Notes: generated from the sequence alone by a model not told the origin. A stretch of DNA of 64,000 nucleotides from Sediminibacterium sp. UBA657 (GCA_002299885.1 DBOB01000030.1:41376-105375); one strand, 5' to 3'; counted from the first letter of the stretch, positions 16,538 through 26,036 are shown. Numbers and translations are program-made.

Positions 16538-17896
16538 ATGAGTCAACCAGCAGCGACCCCTTCCTTACAGGTGAATATTAGCAGTAAGCAGATACTGACT
16601 ATTTCAATACCCATTGCACTGGCTATTTTGGTACCTCAGTTTAACTTTATCATCAACAATATCTTTTTAGGTGCTTTAAGTAAGCAGGCACTCGCCATTG
16701 GTGGTATTACAGGAGTCTATTATTTAATTTTTGGCGTGATGGGCCAAGGGCTTAATAATGGATTACAAGCGCTTATTTCCAGACGAGCAGGAGAAAACCG
16801 TGTAGATGAGATTGGTGTTTTATTTAATCAAGGGGTCATTATTTCGATATTCTTATCTGTTGTTGGCATTGGTTTCACCTACTTTATTGCCCCAACAATA
16901 TTTCATGCATTATTGATAGATTCAGAAAGAGCCAATACCGTCATTGAATTCCTTAAAATACGTATTTGGGGCATTCCCTTTTTATTCATTTACCAAATGC
17001 GCAATGCCTTATTAGTAGGCACCAATCAAAGTAAATTCTTGATAATTGGAACAGCCACAGAGGCTTTGATTAACATCTTTTTTGATTATAGTTTGATTTT
17101 TGGACATTTTGGATTTGCCGCAATGGGCTTGAATGGTGCAGCCTATGCTTCTATCATTGCCGAAATCATGGGCTTGCTTGTAATTTACCTTGTGATTCAT
17201 TATCAAAAGATTGGAGCTAGATTTGATTTATTCAAAAAGCTTGAACTCAAAATGGATTATATAAAACTCATTTTGGTGCAATCTTCTCCATTGATGATGC
17301 AATACATGATTAGCATCATTAGCTGGGAATTCTTTTATATTTTAATTGAACATAGAGGAGAACAATCACTTGCTGTGTCCAATGCCATGCGCAATATATT
17401 TGGCTTTTTTGGTTGCTTTACCTGGGCTTTTGCAGCAACTACCACCACCATGGTGAGTAATATCATTGGACAGAATTTACAAGAAAAAGTGATCGAACTC
17501 ATTTATAAAATTATGCGATGGAGTTTTGGCTTTGCATGCATTGTCGCAATCATGATCAACCTATTTGCAGCTCAATTTCTTTCCATCTATGGTCAAGGTG
17601 AAGGATTTTTAACCGAAGGAATTCCTGTTTTAAGAATTGTTTCTGTTGCGTTGCTTTTAATGTCGGCTTCTACCATTTGGTTAAGTGCTGTAACCGGTAC
17701 AGGGCAATCTAAAGTGACTTTACTAATTGAATTTGCAGCTATTATTATCTACATTATCTATAACTATCTAGTTTTAGAATACTACAAAATGCCAATCACT
17801 TATGGATGGTTTAGTGAGATCATCTATTGGTTAAGTTTATTGATCCCTTCTTTTTTCTACATCAGGACGATGCGATGGAAGAACAAGAAAATTTAA
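16538..17896 (+). CDS. MATE-family multidrug/cation antiporter
   Basis: The 452-aa inner-membrane protein has about 12 hydrophobic segments in two halves, typical of MATE exporters that expel organic cations in exchange for Na+ or H+. Family-like features are ILTISIPIALAILVPQ at the first helix, the GQGLNNGLQALISRRAGEN segment (about 68-86) and the equivalent second-half region TTTTMVSNIIGQN (about 303-315). Substrate cannot be told from sequence. It is a single-gene unit with its own -7 element, and its stop lies three bases from the convergent folB. Confidence 0.87.
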   Translation: MSQPAATPSLQVNISSKQILTISIPIALAILVPQFNFIINNIFLGALSKQALAIGGITGVYYLIFGVMGQGLNNGLQALISRRAGENRVDEIGVLFNQGVIISIFLSVVGIGFTYFIAPTIFHALLIDSERANTVIEFLKIRIWGIPFLFIYQMRNALLVGTNQSKFLIIGTATEALINIFFDYSLIFGHFGFAAMGLNGAAYASIIAEIMGLLVIYLVIHYQKIGARFDLFKKLELKMDYIKLILVQSSPLMMQYMISIISWEFFYILIEHRGEQSLAVSNAMRNIFGFFGCFTWAFAATTTTMVSNIIGQNLQEKVIELIYKIMRWSFGFACIVAIMINLFAAQFLSIYGQGEGFLTEGIPVLRIVSVALLLMSASTIWLSAVTGTGQSKVTLLIEFAAIIIYIIYNYLVLEYYKMPITYGWFSEIIYWLSLLIPSFFYIRTMRWKNKKI

Positions 17897-17899
17897 ATT

Positions 17900-18280
17900 C
17901 TAAATCGATGCGTTTGATTTGGAATAATTTGACCTTGTACGTTCTATATCAACTGAAGTTGTTCCTTGAAAATAAGGCACAGACAATTGTTGTTTTGTGA
18001 TTTTCACGTACACAGATTCAGCCATAGGATGCGCTGCTAAAATTTGATCAGCAATATTTGTTACTATGGTTTCAAGCAATGGCGTTGGCACTTCCATTAT
18101 TTTTTGGATCAAGGCATACACTTGCACATAGTCAATGGTTTGATCTAATTGATCGATTGTTTTGGTAGTTGGGGTCAACTGAATACGCAGATCTACTTTA
18201 AATGTATTTCCAATTTTTTTTTCTGCAGGATAGACTCCATGAAAACCATTGAAAATTAAATCATTTAAATAAATGTGCAT
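17900..18280 (-). CDS. folB: Dihydroneopterin aldolase
   Basis: FolB converts 7,8-dihydroneopterin to 6-hydroxymethyl-dihydropterin and glycolaldehyde in folate synthesis. The 126-aa protein has the family start LNDLIFNGFHGVYPAEKKIG, the TIDYVQVYALI segment carrying the pterin-side residues, a central ETIVTNIADQIL helix, and the C-terminal VYVKITKQQL strand. Length is normal for the octameric enzyme. It starts 13 bases after trxB on the same strand and is probably cotranscribed. Confidence 0.9.
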   Translation of the reverse strand: MHIYLNDLIFNGFHGVYPAEKKIGNTFKVDLRIQLTPTTKTIDQLDQTIDYVQVYALIQKIMEVPTPLLETIVTNIADQILAAHPMAESVYVKITKQQLSVPYFQGTTSVDIERTRSNYSKSNASI

Positions 18281-18293
18281 GGTAAAGATTTAT

Positions 18294-19229
18294 TTAATGC
18301 CCCTTTGCTGTTAAGAAACGCTCTGCATCTAATGCAGCCATACAACCACTACCTGCAGCAGTTACCGCTTGACGATAATTCTTATCTTGTACGTCCCCAG
18401 CAGCAAACACCCCTTCTATATTTGTTTTGGTTGTACCTGGTTCTGTTAAGATATAACCAGTTTCATCCATCTTTAAATAGTCTTTGAAAATGCCACTGTT
18501 TGGATTGTGTCCAATCGCCACAAAAAACGCACTCACTGGAATTTCTTCCATCGTATTGGATTTATTGTTTTTGATACGAACGCCTTCTACTTTCTTATCG
18601 CCTAAAATTTCGTCTGTCTCGGAATTAAAATGCACCACAATATTTGGTGTACTCAACACTCTGTCTTGCATTACTTTACTTGCACGCATTTGGTCTTTTC
18701 TAACAATCATATGCACCGTGGTACACATTTTTGATAAATAATGTGCTTCTTCAGCAGCAGTGTCACCCGCACCCACAATGGCCACATCTTTTCCTTTAAA
18801 GAAAAATCCATCACAAACTGCACAAGCACTTACACCAAAACCATTCAATCTTTCTTCACTTGGAATGCCCAACCATTTTGCACTTGCTCCAGTAGATATA
18901 ATTACTGCACCTGCTTCTATAATTTTTTCATCATCTATCCAAACTTTATGCGGATAGCCGCTAAAGTCTACTTTGGTCGCTAATCCATAACGGATATCAG
19001 TACCCATTCTTGCGGCTTGTTTTTCAAAATTAACCATCATTTCTGGTCCTTGAATGCCATCCGGAAAACCAGGATAGTTCTCTACCTCTGTAGTAATGGT
19101 TAATTGTCCGCCTGGTTGAATACCTTGGTACAACAATGGTTTCATATTTGCTCTAGCCGCATAAATTGCAGCAGTATAACCAGCTGGTCCTGATCCAATA
19201 ATGAGGATGTCTACTTTTTCTGTTTCCAT
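18294..19229 (-). CDS. trxB: Thioredoxin-disulfide reductase
   Basis: TrxB reduces thioredoxin with NADPH through FAD and a redox disulfide. The 311-aa protein has the FAD motif IIGSGPAGYTAAIYAAR (10-26), the active-site CAVCDG with Cys136 and Cys139, the NADPH motif VGAGDTAAEEAHYL and the C-terminal FAD motif GVFAAGDVQD. This is the low-molecular-weight bacterial type. Its substrate TrxA is encoded at 37 kb. The gene follows the sigma-factor terminator, and a 13-base palindrome lies 15 bases before the ATG, so it probably has its own control. folB follows. Confidence 0.96.
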   Translation of the reverse strand: METEKVDILIIGSGPAGYTAAIYAARANMKPLLYQGIQPGGQLTITTEVENYPGFPDGIQGPEMMVNFEKQAARMGTDIRYGLATKVDFSGYPHKVWIDDEKIIEAGAVIISTGASAKWLGIPSEERLNGFGVSACAVCDGFFFKGKDVAIVGAGDTAAEEAHYLSKMCTTVHMIVRKDQMRASKVMQDRVLSTPNIVVHFNSETDEILGDKKVEGVRIKNNKSNTMEEIPVSAFFVAIGHNPNSGIFKDYLKMDETGYILTEPGTTKTNIEGVFAAGDVQDKNYRQAVTAAGSGCMAALDAERFLTAKGH

Positions 19230-19244
19230 AATCCTGTTTTTGTT

Positions 19245-19257
19245 GCTACAAAGTAGC
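19245..19257. promoter_or_regulatory. Palindrome upstream of trxB
   Basis: GCTAC-AAA-GTAGC is a perfect 5-bp inverted repeat with a 3-base centre. It sits between the sigma-factor terminator and the trxB start. Read on the minus strand it includes CTACTTTG, close to the -7 consensus, so it could be an operator overlapping the trxB promoter or a short leader hairpin. Confidence 0.35.
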
Positions 19258-19258
19258 T

Positions 19259-19300
19259 AAAAAAATAGCCCCGACAAATCTGAAAGATCGTTGGGGCTTT
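19259..19300 (-). terminator. Rho-independent terminator after the primary sigma factor gene
   Basis: A GC-rich stem (AGCCCCGAC at 19267-19275 with GTTGGGGCT at 19290-19298, one G-U pair) is followed on the minus strand by a run of seven T. It lies 20 bases past the sigma-factor stop. Confidence 0.8.
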
Positions 19301-19320
19301 TATGATATTGTTAATTTTTA

Positions 19321-20178
19321 TTAGCCCAAATAAGCTTTCAATGCATTGCTGTATCGTGCTTTTTGTAAACGTTTAATCGCACGTTCTTTAATTTGTCTAA
19401 TACGTTCTTTTGTTAAATCGTATTTGATACCAATTTGCTCAATCGTAACACCATTTTCGCCATCTAAACCAAAATAGGCATTCACAATCTCCGCTTCTCT
19501 TGGACTTAATGATTTTAAAACTCTTTTAATTTCTTCTCTTAAAGAATCCTTCATTACATCTTCGTCTGTATCAGATCCGCCTTCTAATAAATCACCCATC
19601 GCCACATCTTCTGCTTCATGCACTGGCGCATCTAATGAAGTATGACGCGTATTCGATTGGAAGATATTATTGATTTCAGTTTCTGACATCTCCAAGATAC
19701 CTGCTAGTTCCTCTGTTGAAGGCTCACGCTCATGTTCTTGTTCAAATGCCATATAAGCTTTGTTCGCTTTATTGTAAGTACCAATTTTGTTCTGTGGTAA
19801 ACGAACCAAACGACCTTGTTCTGCTAAAGCTTGTAAAATAGATTGACGAATCCACCATACCGCGTAAGAAATGAATTTGAAACCTTTTGTTTCATCAAAA
19901 CGCTGTGCAGCTTTGATCAAACCTAAATTTCCCTCGTTAATTAAATCACTCAAGGATAAACCTTGGTGTTGGTATTGTTTTGCAACAGACACAACGAAAC
20001 GTAAATTGGCTTGAACCAACTTATCTAAAGCACGTTGGTCACCCATTTTAATACGTTGTGCAAGTGTCGTCTCTTCTTCGGGATTAATCATAGAGATTTT
20101 AGAAATCTCCTGTAAATATTTTTCAACCGCTTGAGAATCTCTGTTGGTAATCTGTGTAGCAATTTTAAGCTGCCTCAT
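19321..20178 (-). CDS. rpoD: Primary RNA polymerase sigma-70 factor
   Basis: This 285-aa protein is the housekeeping sigma factor that directs RNA polymerase to TAnnTTTG-type promoters in Bacteroidota. It lacks region 1.1 and the long non-conserved insert of E. coli RpoD. Region 1.2 starts at DSQAVEKYLQEI, and region 2 includes LRFVVSVAKQYQHQGLSLSD and SYAVWWIRQSI. Region 3 is present, and region 4.2 ends in TKERIRQIKERAIKRLQKAR. The intact regions 1.2 to 4.2 and the short length match the Bacteroidota primary factor rather than an ECF sigma. It has a consensus promoter 67 bases upstream and a strong terminator, so it is monocistronic. Confidence 0.94.
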   Translation of the reverse strand: MRQLKIATQITNRDSQAVEKYLQEISKISMINPEEETTLAQRIKMGDQRALDKLVQANLRFVVSVAKQYQHQGLSLSDLINEGNLGLIKAAQRFDETKGFKFISYAVWWIRQSILQALAEQGRLVRLPQNKIGTYNKANKAYMAFEQEHEREPSTEELAGILEMSETEINNIFQSNTRHTSLDAPVHEAEDVAMGDLLEGGSDTDEDVMKDSLREEIKRVLKSLSPREAEIVNAYFGLDGENGVTIEQIGIKYDLTKERIRQIKERAIKRLQKARYSNALKAYLG

Positions 20179-20244
20179 GCAAAGAATTTATTTATAAGTA
20201 TAACGATGGAAAGTCCAAAATAGTATATCCCTTTCGGGAGTCTG

Positions 20245-20276
20245 CAAAGTTAAGTTTTTGGAGGCAATAATACAAA
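20245..20276 (-). promoter_or_regulatory. Promoter of the primary sigma factor gene (TTTG-N20-TAACTTTG)
   Basis: On the minus strand TTTG (20276-20273) is followed after exactly 20 bases by TAACTTTG (20252-20245). Both match the Bacteroidota -33 and -7 elements. The predicted leader is about 60 bases. The rest of the 197-base gap to ltaE holds nothing else I recognise. Confidence 0.68.
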
Positions 20277-20375
20277 TAAAGCCTAGAATAGCCCTCAATT
20301 TCACATTTTAGAAATATTTATACCCAAAATGGTCTTTTTTACCTTTTATCGACCGCCTGGATTTATCTTCGTTGC

Positions 20376-21395
20376 ATGATAGATTATAGATCTGACACCG
20401 TTACCAAGCCAACCCCAGCCATGTTAGCATATATGCAAGCGGCGCCTGTTGGAGATGATGTGTTTGGAGAAGACCCAAGTATCAACAGTTTGGAGGAAAA
20501 AACGGCTAAAATGTTTGGTTTTGAAGCTGGATTGTTCTGTCCTAGTGGCACAATGACCAATCAATTGGCCATCAAAACCCATACACAAGCTGGAGACGAA
20601 GTGATTTGTGACGAAATTTCCCATATTTACCAATACGAAGGTGGAGGAATCGCCTTTAATTCAGGCTGTTCGGTGCGCCTTTTACATGGAGATAGAGGGC
20701 TATTGAATGCGGCACAAATTCAAGCAGCCATCAACCCGATAGATGTGCATAAGCCAATTACGAGCTTAGTGAGTTTAGAAAATACCAGTAACCGAGGTGG
20801 CGGGGCATGTTATGATTTTAGTACATTTTACGAAATTCAACAGGTGACCAAGGCCAATCAGTTGGCTTTACACTTAGATGGAGCCCGAGTTTTCAATGCC
20901 ATTGTCCACAAAAAGGAAAATGCAGCAGATTATGGAAAAGTCTTTGATTCAGTCTCTGTCTGTTTAAGTAAAGGTTTAGGTGCACCAGTTGGAAGTGTAT
21001 TGGTAGGATCTACTCCATTTATCAAAAAAGCCAGAAGATGGAGAAAAGTTTTTGGTGGCGGGATGCGACAAGCAGGTTATCTAGCCGCTGCTGGGATTTA
21101 CGCAATTGAAAATCATGTGGAGCGTTTGGCTCAAGATCATTTACATGCCATTGCTTTAAAAGAAGCTTTAGAAGCAAAATCATTTGTTGACCATGTGTTG
21201 CCAGTTGAAACCAATATTGTCATTGCAGTGATGACCGGCGCATACACCCCTGCCGCATTTGTTCAAGCACTTAAGGAACAAGATATTTTGGCCTATGTGA
21301 TGACCCCTACTCAAGTAAGATTTGTTTTACATCTTGACATTTCCCCAGAAGCTTTAGCTAAAACAATTGAAACCATTCAAAAAATTAAGTCGTAA
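20376..21395 (+). CDS. ltaE: Low-specificity L-threonine aldolase
   Basis: This PLP enzyme splits L-threonine or allo-threonine into glycine and acetaldehyde. The 339-aa protein opens with the family signature DYRSDTVTKPTPAML. It contains GDDVFGEDPSINSLEEK, LENTSNRGGGACY, LHLDGARVFNA and VCLSKGLGAPVGS, whose Lys is the Schiff-base residue. The ATG at 20376 lies four bases after TATCTTCG, a -7-like element. It is 16 bases upstream of pgi and probably leads the ltaE-pgi-GNAT transcript. Confidence 0.92.
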   Translation: MIDYRSDTVTKPTPAMLAYMQAAPVGDDVFGEDPSINSLEEKTAKMFGFEAGLFCPSGTMTNQLAIKTHTQAGDEVICDEISHIYQYEGGGIAFNSGCSVRLLHGDRGLLNAAQIQAAINPIDVHKPITSLVSLENTSNRGGGACYDFSTFYEIQQVTKANQLALHLDGARVFNAIVHKKENAADYGKVFDSVSVCLSKGLGAPVGSVLVGSTPFIKKARRWRKVFGGGMRQAGYLAAAGIYAIENHVERLAQDHLHAIALKEALEAKSFVDHVLPVETNIVIAVMTGAYTPAAFVQALKEQDILAYVMTPTQVRFVLHLDISPEALAKTIETIQKIKS

Positions 21396-21411
21396 AGAAT
21401 AGAATTTAATT

Positions 21412-23067
21412 ATGTTAGAAAGAATTAATCCAACCACCACACAAGCTTGGTTTGTGTTGAAAAAACATTTCGAAGAAGAGATGAACAGGAAACAAATGAA
21501 AGATTTGTTTGCGGCAGACCCGAATAGATTTGAAACTTATTCAATTAAAAAAGACGGCGTACTTTTTGATTATTCAAAGAATATTATTTCTGATAAAACC
21601 ATTCAATTGTTATTTCAATTAGCAAAAGAATGTGGACTAGATAAGGCGATTGAAGCACAGTTTTCTGGGAAAGCAATAAATGAAACCGAAAACAGGGCTG
21701 TATTGCATACTGCATTAAGAAATTTTAGCGGAGCACCTGTTTTGTTAGATGGCAAGGATGTGATGCCTGCAATTAAAGGAGTGTTACAACAAATGAAAAC
21801 ATTTTGTAACAAGATTCATCAAGGCGAGCATCTTGGCTATACTGGAAAAAAAATTACAACGATTGTAAATATTGGTATTGGCGGTAGTGATTTGGGGCCA
21901 GTGATGGTGACAGAAGCTTTGAAACCTTATTGGGTAGATGGGATACAAACTTATTTTGTAAGTAATGTGGATGGAACGCATATTGCTGAAACTTTAAAAA
22001 AAGTGAATGCAGAAGAAACTTTGTTTTTAATTGCGTCTAAAACATTCACCACACAAGAAACCATGACCAATGCGCATACTGCAAGAACTTGGTTTTTGGA
22101 ACATGCTAAAGAGGAAGCACATATTGCAACACATTTTGTGGCTTTAAGCACAAACGAAAAATTAGTGAACGCATTTGGAATTCATAGTCAAAATATGTTT
22201 GAATTCTGGGATTGGGTTGGCGGACGCTACTCTATATGGAGTGCTATAGGATTGTCTATTGCTTTAACAATTGGCTACGATAATTTTGAGGATTTATTGA
22301 AAGGTGCACACGAAGCAGATGTACATTTTAAAACCACGCCTTTCGAAAAAAACATGCCCGTGATTATGGCCTTGTTAGGAATATGGTATACTAATTTCTT
22401 TGGAGCACAAAGCGAAGCCATCCTTCCTTATGACCAATACTTACATCGATTTGCAGCTTATTTCCAACAAGGCAATATGGAAAGCAATGGTAAATATGTA
22501 GACCGAAATGGCACCACTGTCAATTATGCTACTGGTCCTGTTATTTGGGGTGAACCAGGCACCAATGGACAACATGCATTTTATCAATTAATTCATCAAG
22601 GTACATTAGTCATTCCTTGTGATTTTATAGCACCAGCAAAAAGTCATAATCCAATTGGAGACCATCATGATAAATTATTGAGTAATTATTTTGCACAAAC
22701 GGAAGCCTTACTCAATGGTAAGTCTGAAAAAGTTGTTGCCGAAGAATTAAAAGCAGCAGGAAAATCTGAAGCCGAAATTGAATCCTTAGCTCCTTTCAAA
22801 GTTTTTGCAGGTAACAAACCAACCAATTCTTTCTTAGTAGAAAAAATAACGCCGCATACTCTAGGTTTCTTAATTGCATTGTACGAACAAAAGATTTTTA
22901 CGCAAGGTGTGCTATGGAATATTTATAGTTTTGATCAATGGGGTGTTGAATTAGGCAAACAATTAGCCAATCAAATTTTACCAGAACTAAATAACAACGA
23001 ACCTGTATCTGGACACGATAGTTCAACCAATGGATTAATCAATCAATACAAGCAATGGAAAGCATAA
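21412..23067 (+). CDS. pgi: Glucose-6-phosphate isomerase
   Basis: Pgi interconverts glucose 6-phosphate and fructose 6-phosphate in glycolysis. At 551 aa it is the long, E. coli-like type. Signatures are IGIGGSDLGPVMVTEAL (around 157-173), SKTFTTQETMTNA, WVGGRYSIWSAIGLS, the catalytic ESNGKYV segment and GTNGQHAFYQLIHQG with its catalytic His. Lys in LGKQLA near the C-terminus completes the active site. It follows ltaE by 16 bases, and its last 13 bases overlap the GNAT gene start. Confidence 0.97.
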   Translation: MLERINPTTTQAWFVLKKHFEEEMNRKQMKDLFAADPNRFETYSIKKDGVLFDYSKNIISDKTIQLLFQLAKECGLDKAIEAQFSGKAINETENRAVLHTALRNFSGAPVLLDGKDVMPAIKGVLQQMKTFCNKIHQGEHLGYTGKKITTIVNIGIGGSDLGPVMVTEALKPYWVDGIQTYFVSNVDGTHIAETLKKVNAEETLFLIASKTFTTQETMTNAHTARTWFLEHAKEEAHIATHFVALSTNEKLVNAFGIHSQNMFEFWDWVGGRYSIWSAIGLSIALTIGYDNFEDLLKGAHEADVHFKTTPFEKNMPVIMALLGIWYTNFFGAQSEAILPYDQYLHRFAAYFQQGNMESNGKYVDRNGTTVNYATGPVIWGEPGTNGQHAFYQLIHQGTLVIPCDFIAPAKSHNPIGDHHDKLLSNYFAQTEALLNGKSEKVVAEELKAAGKSEAEIESLAPFKVFAGNKPTNSFLVEKITPHTLGFLIALYEQKIFTQGVLWNIYSFDQWGVELGKQLANQILPELNNNEPVSGHDSSTNGLINQYKQWKA

Positions 23068-23534
23068 GATTGATTGAGCCAAGAGACAATGTTGCTTTAG
23101 CTGCAGTGATTCGTGCTGCATTGACTGAATTTGGCGCAAACAAACCAGGTACTGTTTATTATGATCCAACCACAGATCATTTATTTGAATTATTTCAGAC
23201 TGAAGGATCCATTTATTATGTAGCAGAAATAGATGGAACACTTGTTGGTGGATGTGGCATTTTCCCAACCGAAGGATTGCCAGAAGGTACCTGTGAATTA
23301 GTAAAATTATACTTAGCCCCAACTGCAAGAGGAGCGGGATTAGGAAAAGCATTGATGCTTAAAGCGATGGCATGGGCAAAAGAAAATGGGTATGAGCAAG
23401 TTTATTTAGAAACAATGCCTGAACTTTCTAATGCAGTTACGATGTATGAAAAACTAGGTTACAACAGATTAACAAAATCATTAGGCAATTCTGGACATGA
23501 TGGATGTAGCATCTGGATGCTAAAAACCTTGTAG
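23055..23534 (+). CDS. GNAT-family N-acetyltransferase
   Basis: The 159-aa protein has the GNAT fold. The acetyl-CoA pyrophosphate loop is in LAPTARGAGLGKALMLKAM (motif A, about 93-111), preceded by the beta-4 strand GTCELVKLYL. The C-terminal YLETMPELSNAVTMYEKLGY is typical of small-molecule or peptide acetyltransferases in the family. The start overlaps pgi by 13 bases, so translation is likely coupled. The acceptor substrate is unknown; pgi and ltaE do not reveal it. Confidence 0.82.
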   Translation: MESIRLIEPRDNVALAAVIRAALTEFGANKPGTVYYDPTTDHLFELFQTEGSIYYVAEIDGTLVGGCGIFPTEGLPEGTCELVKLYLAPTARGAGLGKALMLKAMAWAKENGYEQVYLETMPELSNAVTMYEKLGYNRLTKSLGNSGHDGCSIWMLKTL

Positions 23535-23569
23535 TATAATACTTTTAGATTGATCTTACCCCTTATCTC

Positions 23570-24049
23570 CTACCATTTATCTACTTCCTCAGAACTTAAA
23601 TTATCACCACTTAAATTATCGCCACTAGCTTCAGGCGTAGTTGTTGGTTCAACTGAAGGTTGATTGGTTTCAGGTACAACTGAATGATGCATTGCTTCTA
23701 CTATTGGTTCTGACGCTGCAGGATAAGTATTTGGATATTGAGGTGGATTTTCTGGATCAAACTCATGATTGAATGCATCAAAATCAAAGTCAGGCATTAA
23801 TTCTGTTTTAACGTAATCTAAAGATTCTGTCAACGCTTTTAAAAATTTATTGAAATCCTCTTTGTACAAGAAAATTTTAGAACGATCATACCCATTATCA
23901 TCAAAACGTTTTCTGCTTTCTGTAATGGTTAAAAAATAATCATTGCCCTTAGTAGCTCTTACATCAAAGAAATAAGTCCTTCTTTTACCAGCACGAATTT
24001 TTGAACTAAATACACTCTCAATCTTTTTGTCGTTGTTTTCGTATTCCAC
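23570..24049 (-). CDS. DUF3276 (PUR-alpha-like) nucleic-acid-binding protein
   Basis: The 159-aa protein has one PUR repeat from about residue 8 to 80, including SVFSSKIRAGKRRTYFFDVR, the DYFLTITESRKRF strand and KIFLYKEDFNKFLKAL. This matches the DUF3276 family of Bacteroidota and spirochaetes, relatives of the Borrelia PUR protein that binds nucleic acid. The C-terminal half is Pro/Thr/Glu-rich and probably disordered, and ends with a repeated GDNLSGDNLS. The start appears to be GTG at 24049, since no in-frame ATG lies nearby upstream. It is downstream of the ABC exporter with a 100-base AT-rich gap. Confidence 0.82.
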   Translation of the reverse strand: MEYENNDKKIESVFSSKIRAGKRRTYFFDVRATKGNDYFLTITESRKRFDDNGYDRSKIFLYKEDFNKFLKALTESLDYVKTELMPDFDFDAFNHEFDPENPPQYPNTYPAASEPIVEAMHHSVVPETNQPSVEPTTTPEASGDNLSGDNLSSEEVDKW

Positions 24050-24149
24050 AATCTCAATTTTAGTTAATAATTATCTATAGCTAAAATATAAAATGTTTAT
24101 GAAAAATGAAAATTTTAAATAAAATTCAAAAAATAGAGAAAAATCTATT

Positions 24150-25961
24150 TTATTGTTGATTTTGACTTAGTTGTGTGTCATATAAATCCGCATATAAGCC
24201 CTGTTTTGCTAACAAACTTTCGTGTGTTCCTGATTCTGCAATATGGCCATCTTCAATGTAAATAATTAGGTCAAAATGGAAATTAAAAAAGATGCGGTGT
24301 GTAATGAATAAGGCGGTTTTATCTTGCATTTGACGACTCAGATTAGCCAATATGGTTTTTTCGGTATTGGCATCCACCGCACTCAAACAGTCGTCGAAAA
24401 TAAATAAATCTGGTTCTTTAATTAAAGCCCTAGCAATGGATATTCTTTGCTTCTGCCCCCCGCTTAATGTGGTACCACGCTCCCCCACCATGGTCTCAAA
24501 ACCTGCTGGAAGTTGTTCTATTTCATTTAAGATATGGGCCGATTTGGCAGCTGCTTTAATGGTTTCGTCAGAGGATATGACTCCGAACTGAATATTATTC
24601 TTTATTGAATCACTAAATAAAAATACATCCTGTTGCACATAACCAATACGCTTTCTTAAATCCAATGTATGTATAGATTCAATTGGTTGACCATCTACCG
24701 AAACTTCTCCCGTATTCACATGGTACATTCGGTTTAAAACTTGTGCTATAGAAGATTTTCCTGAACCAGTTTTTCCAAGGATCAACACTTTTTGACCTGC
24801 TTTAATTTCTAAAGTAAAATTATTCAGCGCCTTTATGCCAGAATGAGGATAAATAAAATCCACATTTTTAAATTGAATATCCCCTTTTATTTGATCTATT
24901 TTTTTAGTGCCATTATTTTGAATCGTAGGTGCTATAGATAAAAATTCATTCAACCTTTTTTGTGAAGCTGCGGCTCTTTGGATCATACTAGCGGTCCAAC
25001 CAATCGCACTCACTGGGAAAGTCAACATATTAATATAAATGACAAACTCTACAATAGTGCCTATTTGGCTTGGGTCTTTAATGGCTTGTAATCCGCCTAA
25101 ATAAATGGTCAATAAGGTACTCAGTCCAATCATCAATGCCATGGTTGGTGTATAAAATGCTTCTACTTTCGCCAAGCTCACCGCATTTTTACGGTACAAT
25201 TCACTATTGGTTTTAAAGAAGCCCAACATTGCTTTTTCCTGCACAAAAGATTTAATCACTCTTATACCAGAATAAGATTCTTGTGCATTAGTGGTTAAAT
25301 CTGATAATTGCCCCTGAATCTCCTCACTCTTTTTATTGATGATACTGTTGACTAGATAAATGGTGATTGCTAAAATAGGCAATGGAGAAAGTACATACAA
25401 ACTAAGTCGCACATCCTTGGAAAACATATTGTACAAACAAAAACCGATCAAAGAAACTAAGTTGATTAAATACATTAAGGAAGGGCCGGTGTACATTCTA
25501 ACTCGACTTACATCCTCTGTGATACGACTCATTAAATCACCTGTACTATGGGTTTTATAAAATTCAGTATCTAATGCTTGGTAATGTTCATAAACTTGGT
25601 TTTTTTGGTCATACTCTATATGCCTACTCATTACAATAATCGTCTGACGCATAAAAAACATGAACACCCCTCTTAATATAGCCAATATCAAAATAGTGAC
25701 ACTACAAAATGTGATTAACCATCCAAAACTAAAATGGTTGTTTTCGCTGATTCCTGCTATTGCTTTAATTATTAGGTCATTTGAAGCACCCGTAACAGGT
25801 TTACCTCCAGGTAGTTTTGCTTGAACCAAACCAACCACATAACCAGTAATCTGAGGGGCTAAAACGGCCAAATAATTGGTCGCAATAACCAATAGCATTC
25901 CAATGAAAAATCGGAATCTATATTTCCAGAAAAATTGATTTAAAGCAGCTAATTCTCTCAC
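24150..25961 (-). CDS. ABC exporter, fused permease and ATPase
   Basis: The 603-aa half-transporter has six predicted membrane helices in about residues 15-315 and a nucleotide-binding domain from about 345. Walker A is LGKTGSGKSS, the signature is LSGGQKQRISIARAL, and the H-loop His is in FITHRI. Walker B reads LFIFDDCLSAVD, so the usual catalytic Glu is Asp, as in one half of many heterodimeric exporters. No partner half-transporter is nearby. It is MdlA/MsbA-like in architecture but the substrate is not inferable. The start codon is GTG, with TATCTTTA about 20 bases upstream as a weak -7 element. Confidence 0.88.
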   Translation of the reverse strand: MRELAALNQFFWKYRFRFFIGMLLVIATNYLAVLAPQITGYVVGLVQAKLPGGKPVTGASNDLIIKAIAGISENNHFSFGWLITFCSVTILILAILRGVFMFFMRQTIIVMSRHIEYDQKNQVYEHYQALDTEFYKTHSTGDLMSRITEDVSRVRMYTGPSLMYLINLVSLIGFCLYNMFSKDVRLSLYVLSPLPILAITIYLVNSIINKKSEEIQGQLSDLTTNAQESYSGIRVIKSFVQEKAMLGFFKTNSELYRKNAVSLAKVEAFYTPTMALMIGLSTLLTIYLGGLQAIKDPSQIGTIVEFVIYINMLTFPVSAIGWTASMIQRAAASQKRLNEFLSIAPTIQNNGTKKIDQIKGDIQFKNVDFIYPHSGIKALNNFTLEIKAGQKVLILGKTGSGKSSIAQVLNRMYHVNTGEVSVDGQPIESIHTLDLRKRIGYVQQDVFLFSDSIKNNIQFGVISSDETIKAAAKSAHILNEIEQLPAGFETMVGERGTTLSGGQKQRISIARALIKEPDLFIFDDCLSAVDANTEKTILANLSRQMQDKTALFITHRIFFNFHFDLIIYIEDGHIAESGTHESLLAKQGLYADLYDTQLSQNQQ

Positions 25962-26036
25962 TAGGTCCTTTTTTGTAAAGATACATGGTAGTCAAGTAAT
26001 TAGAACCATTGAATTCATGAATAAAATGCCCATTTT

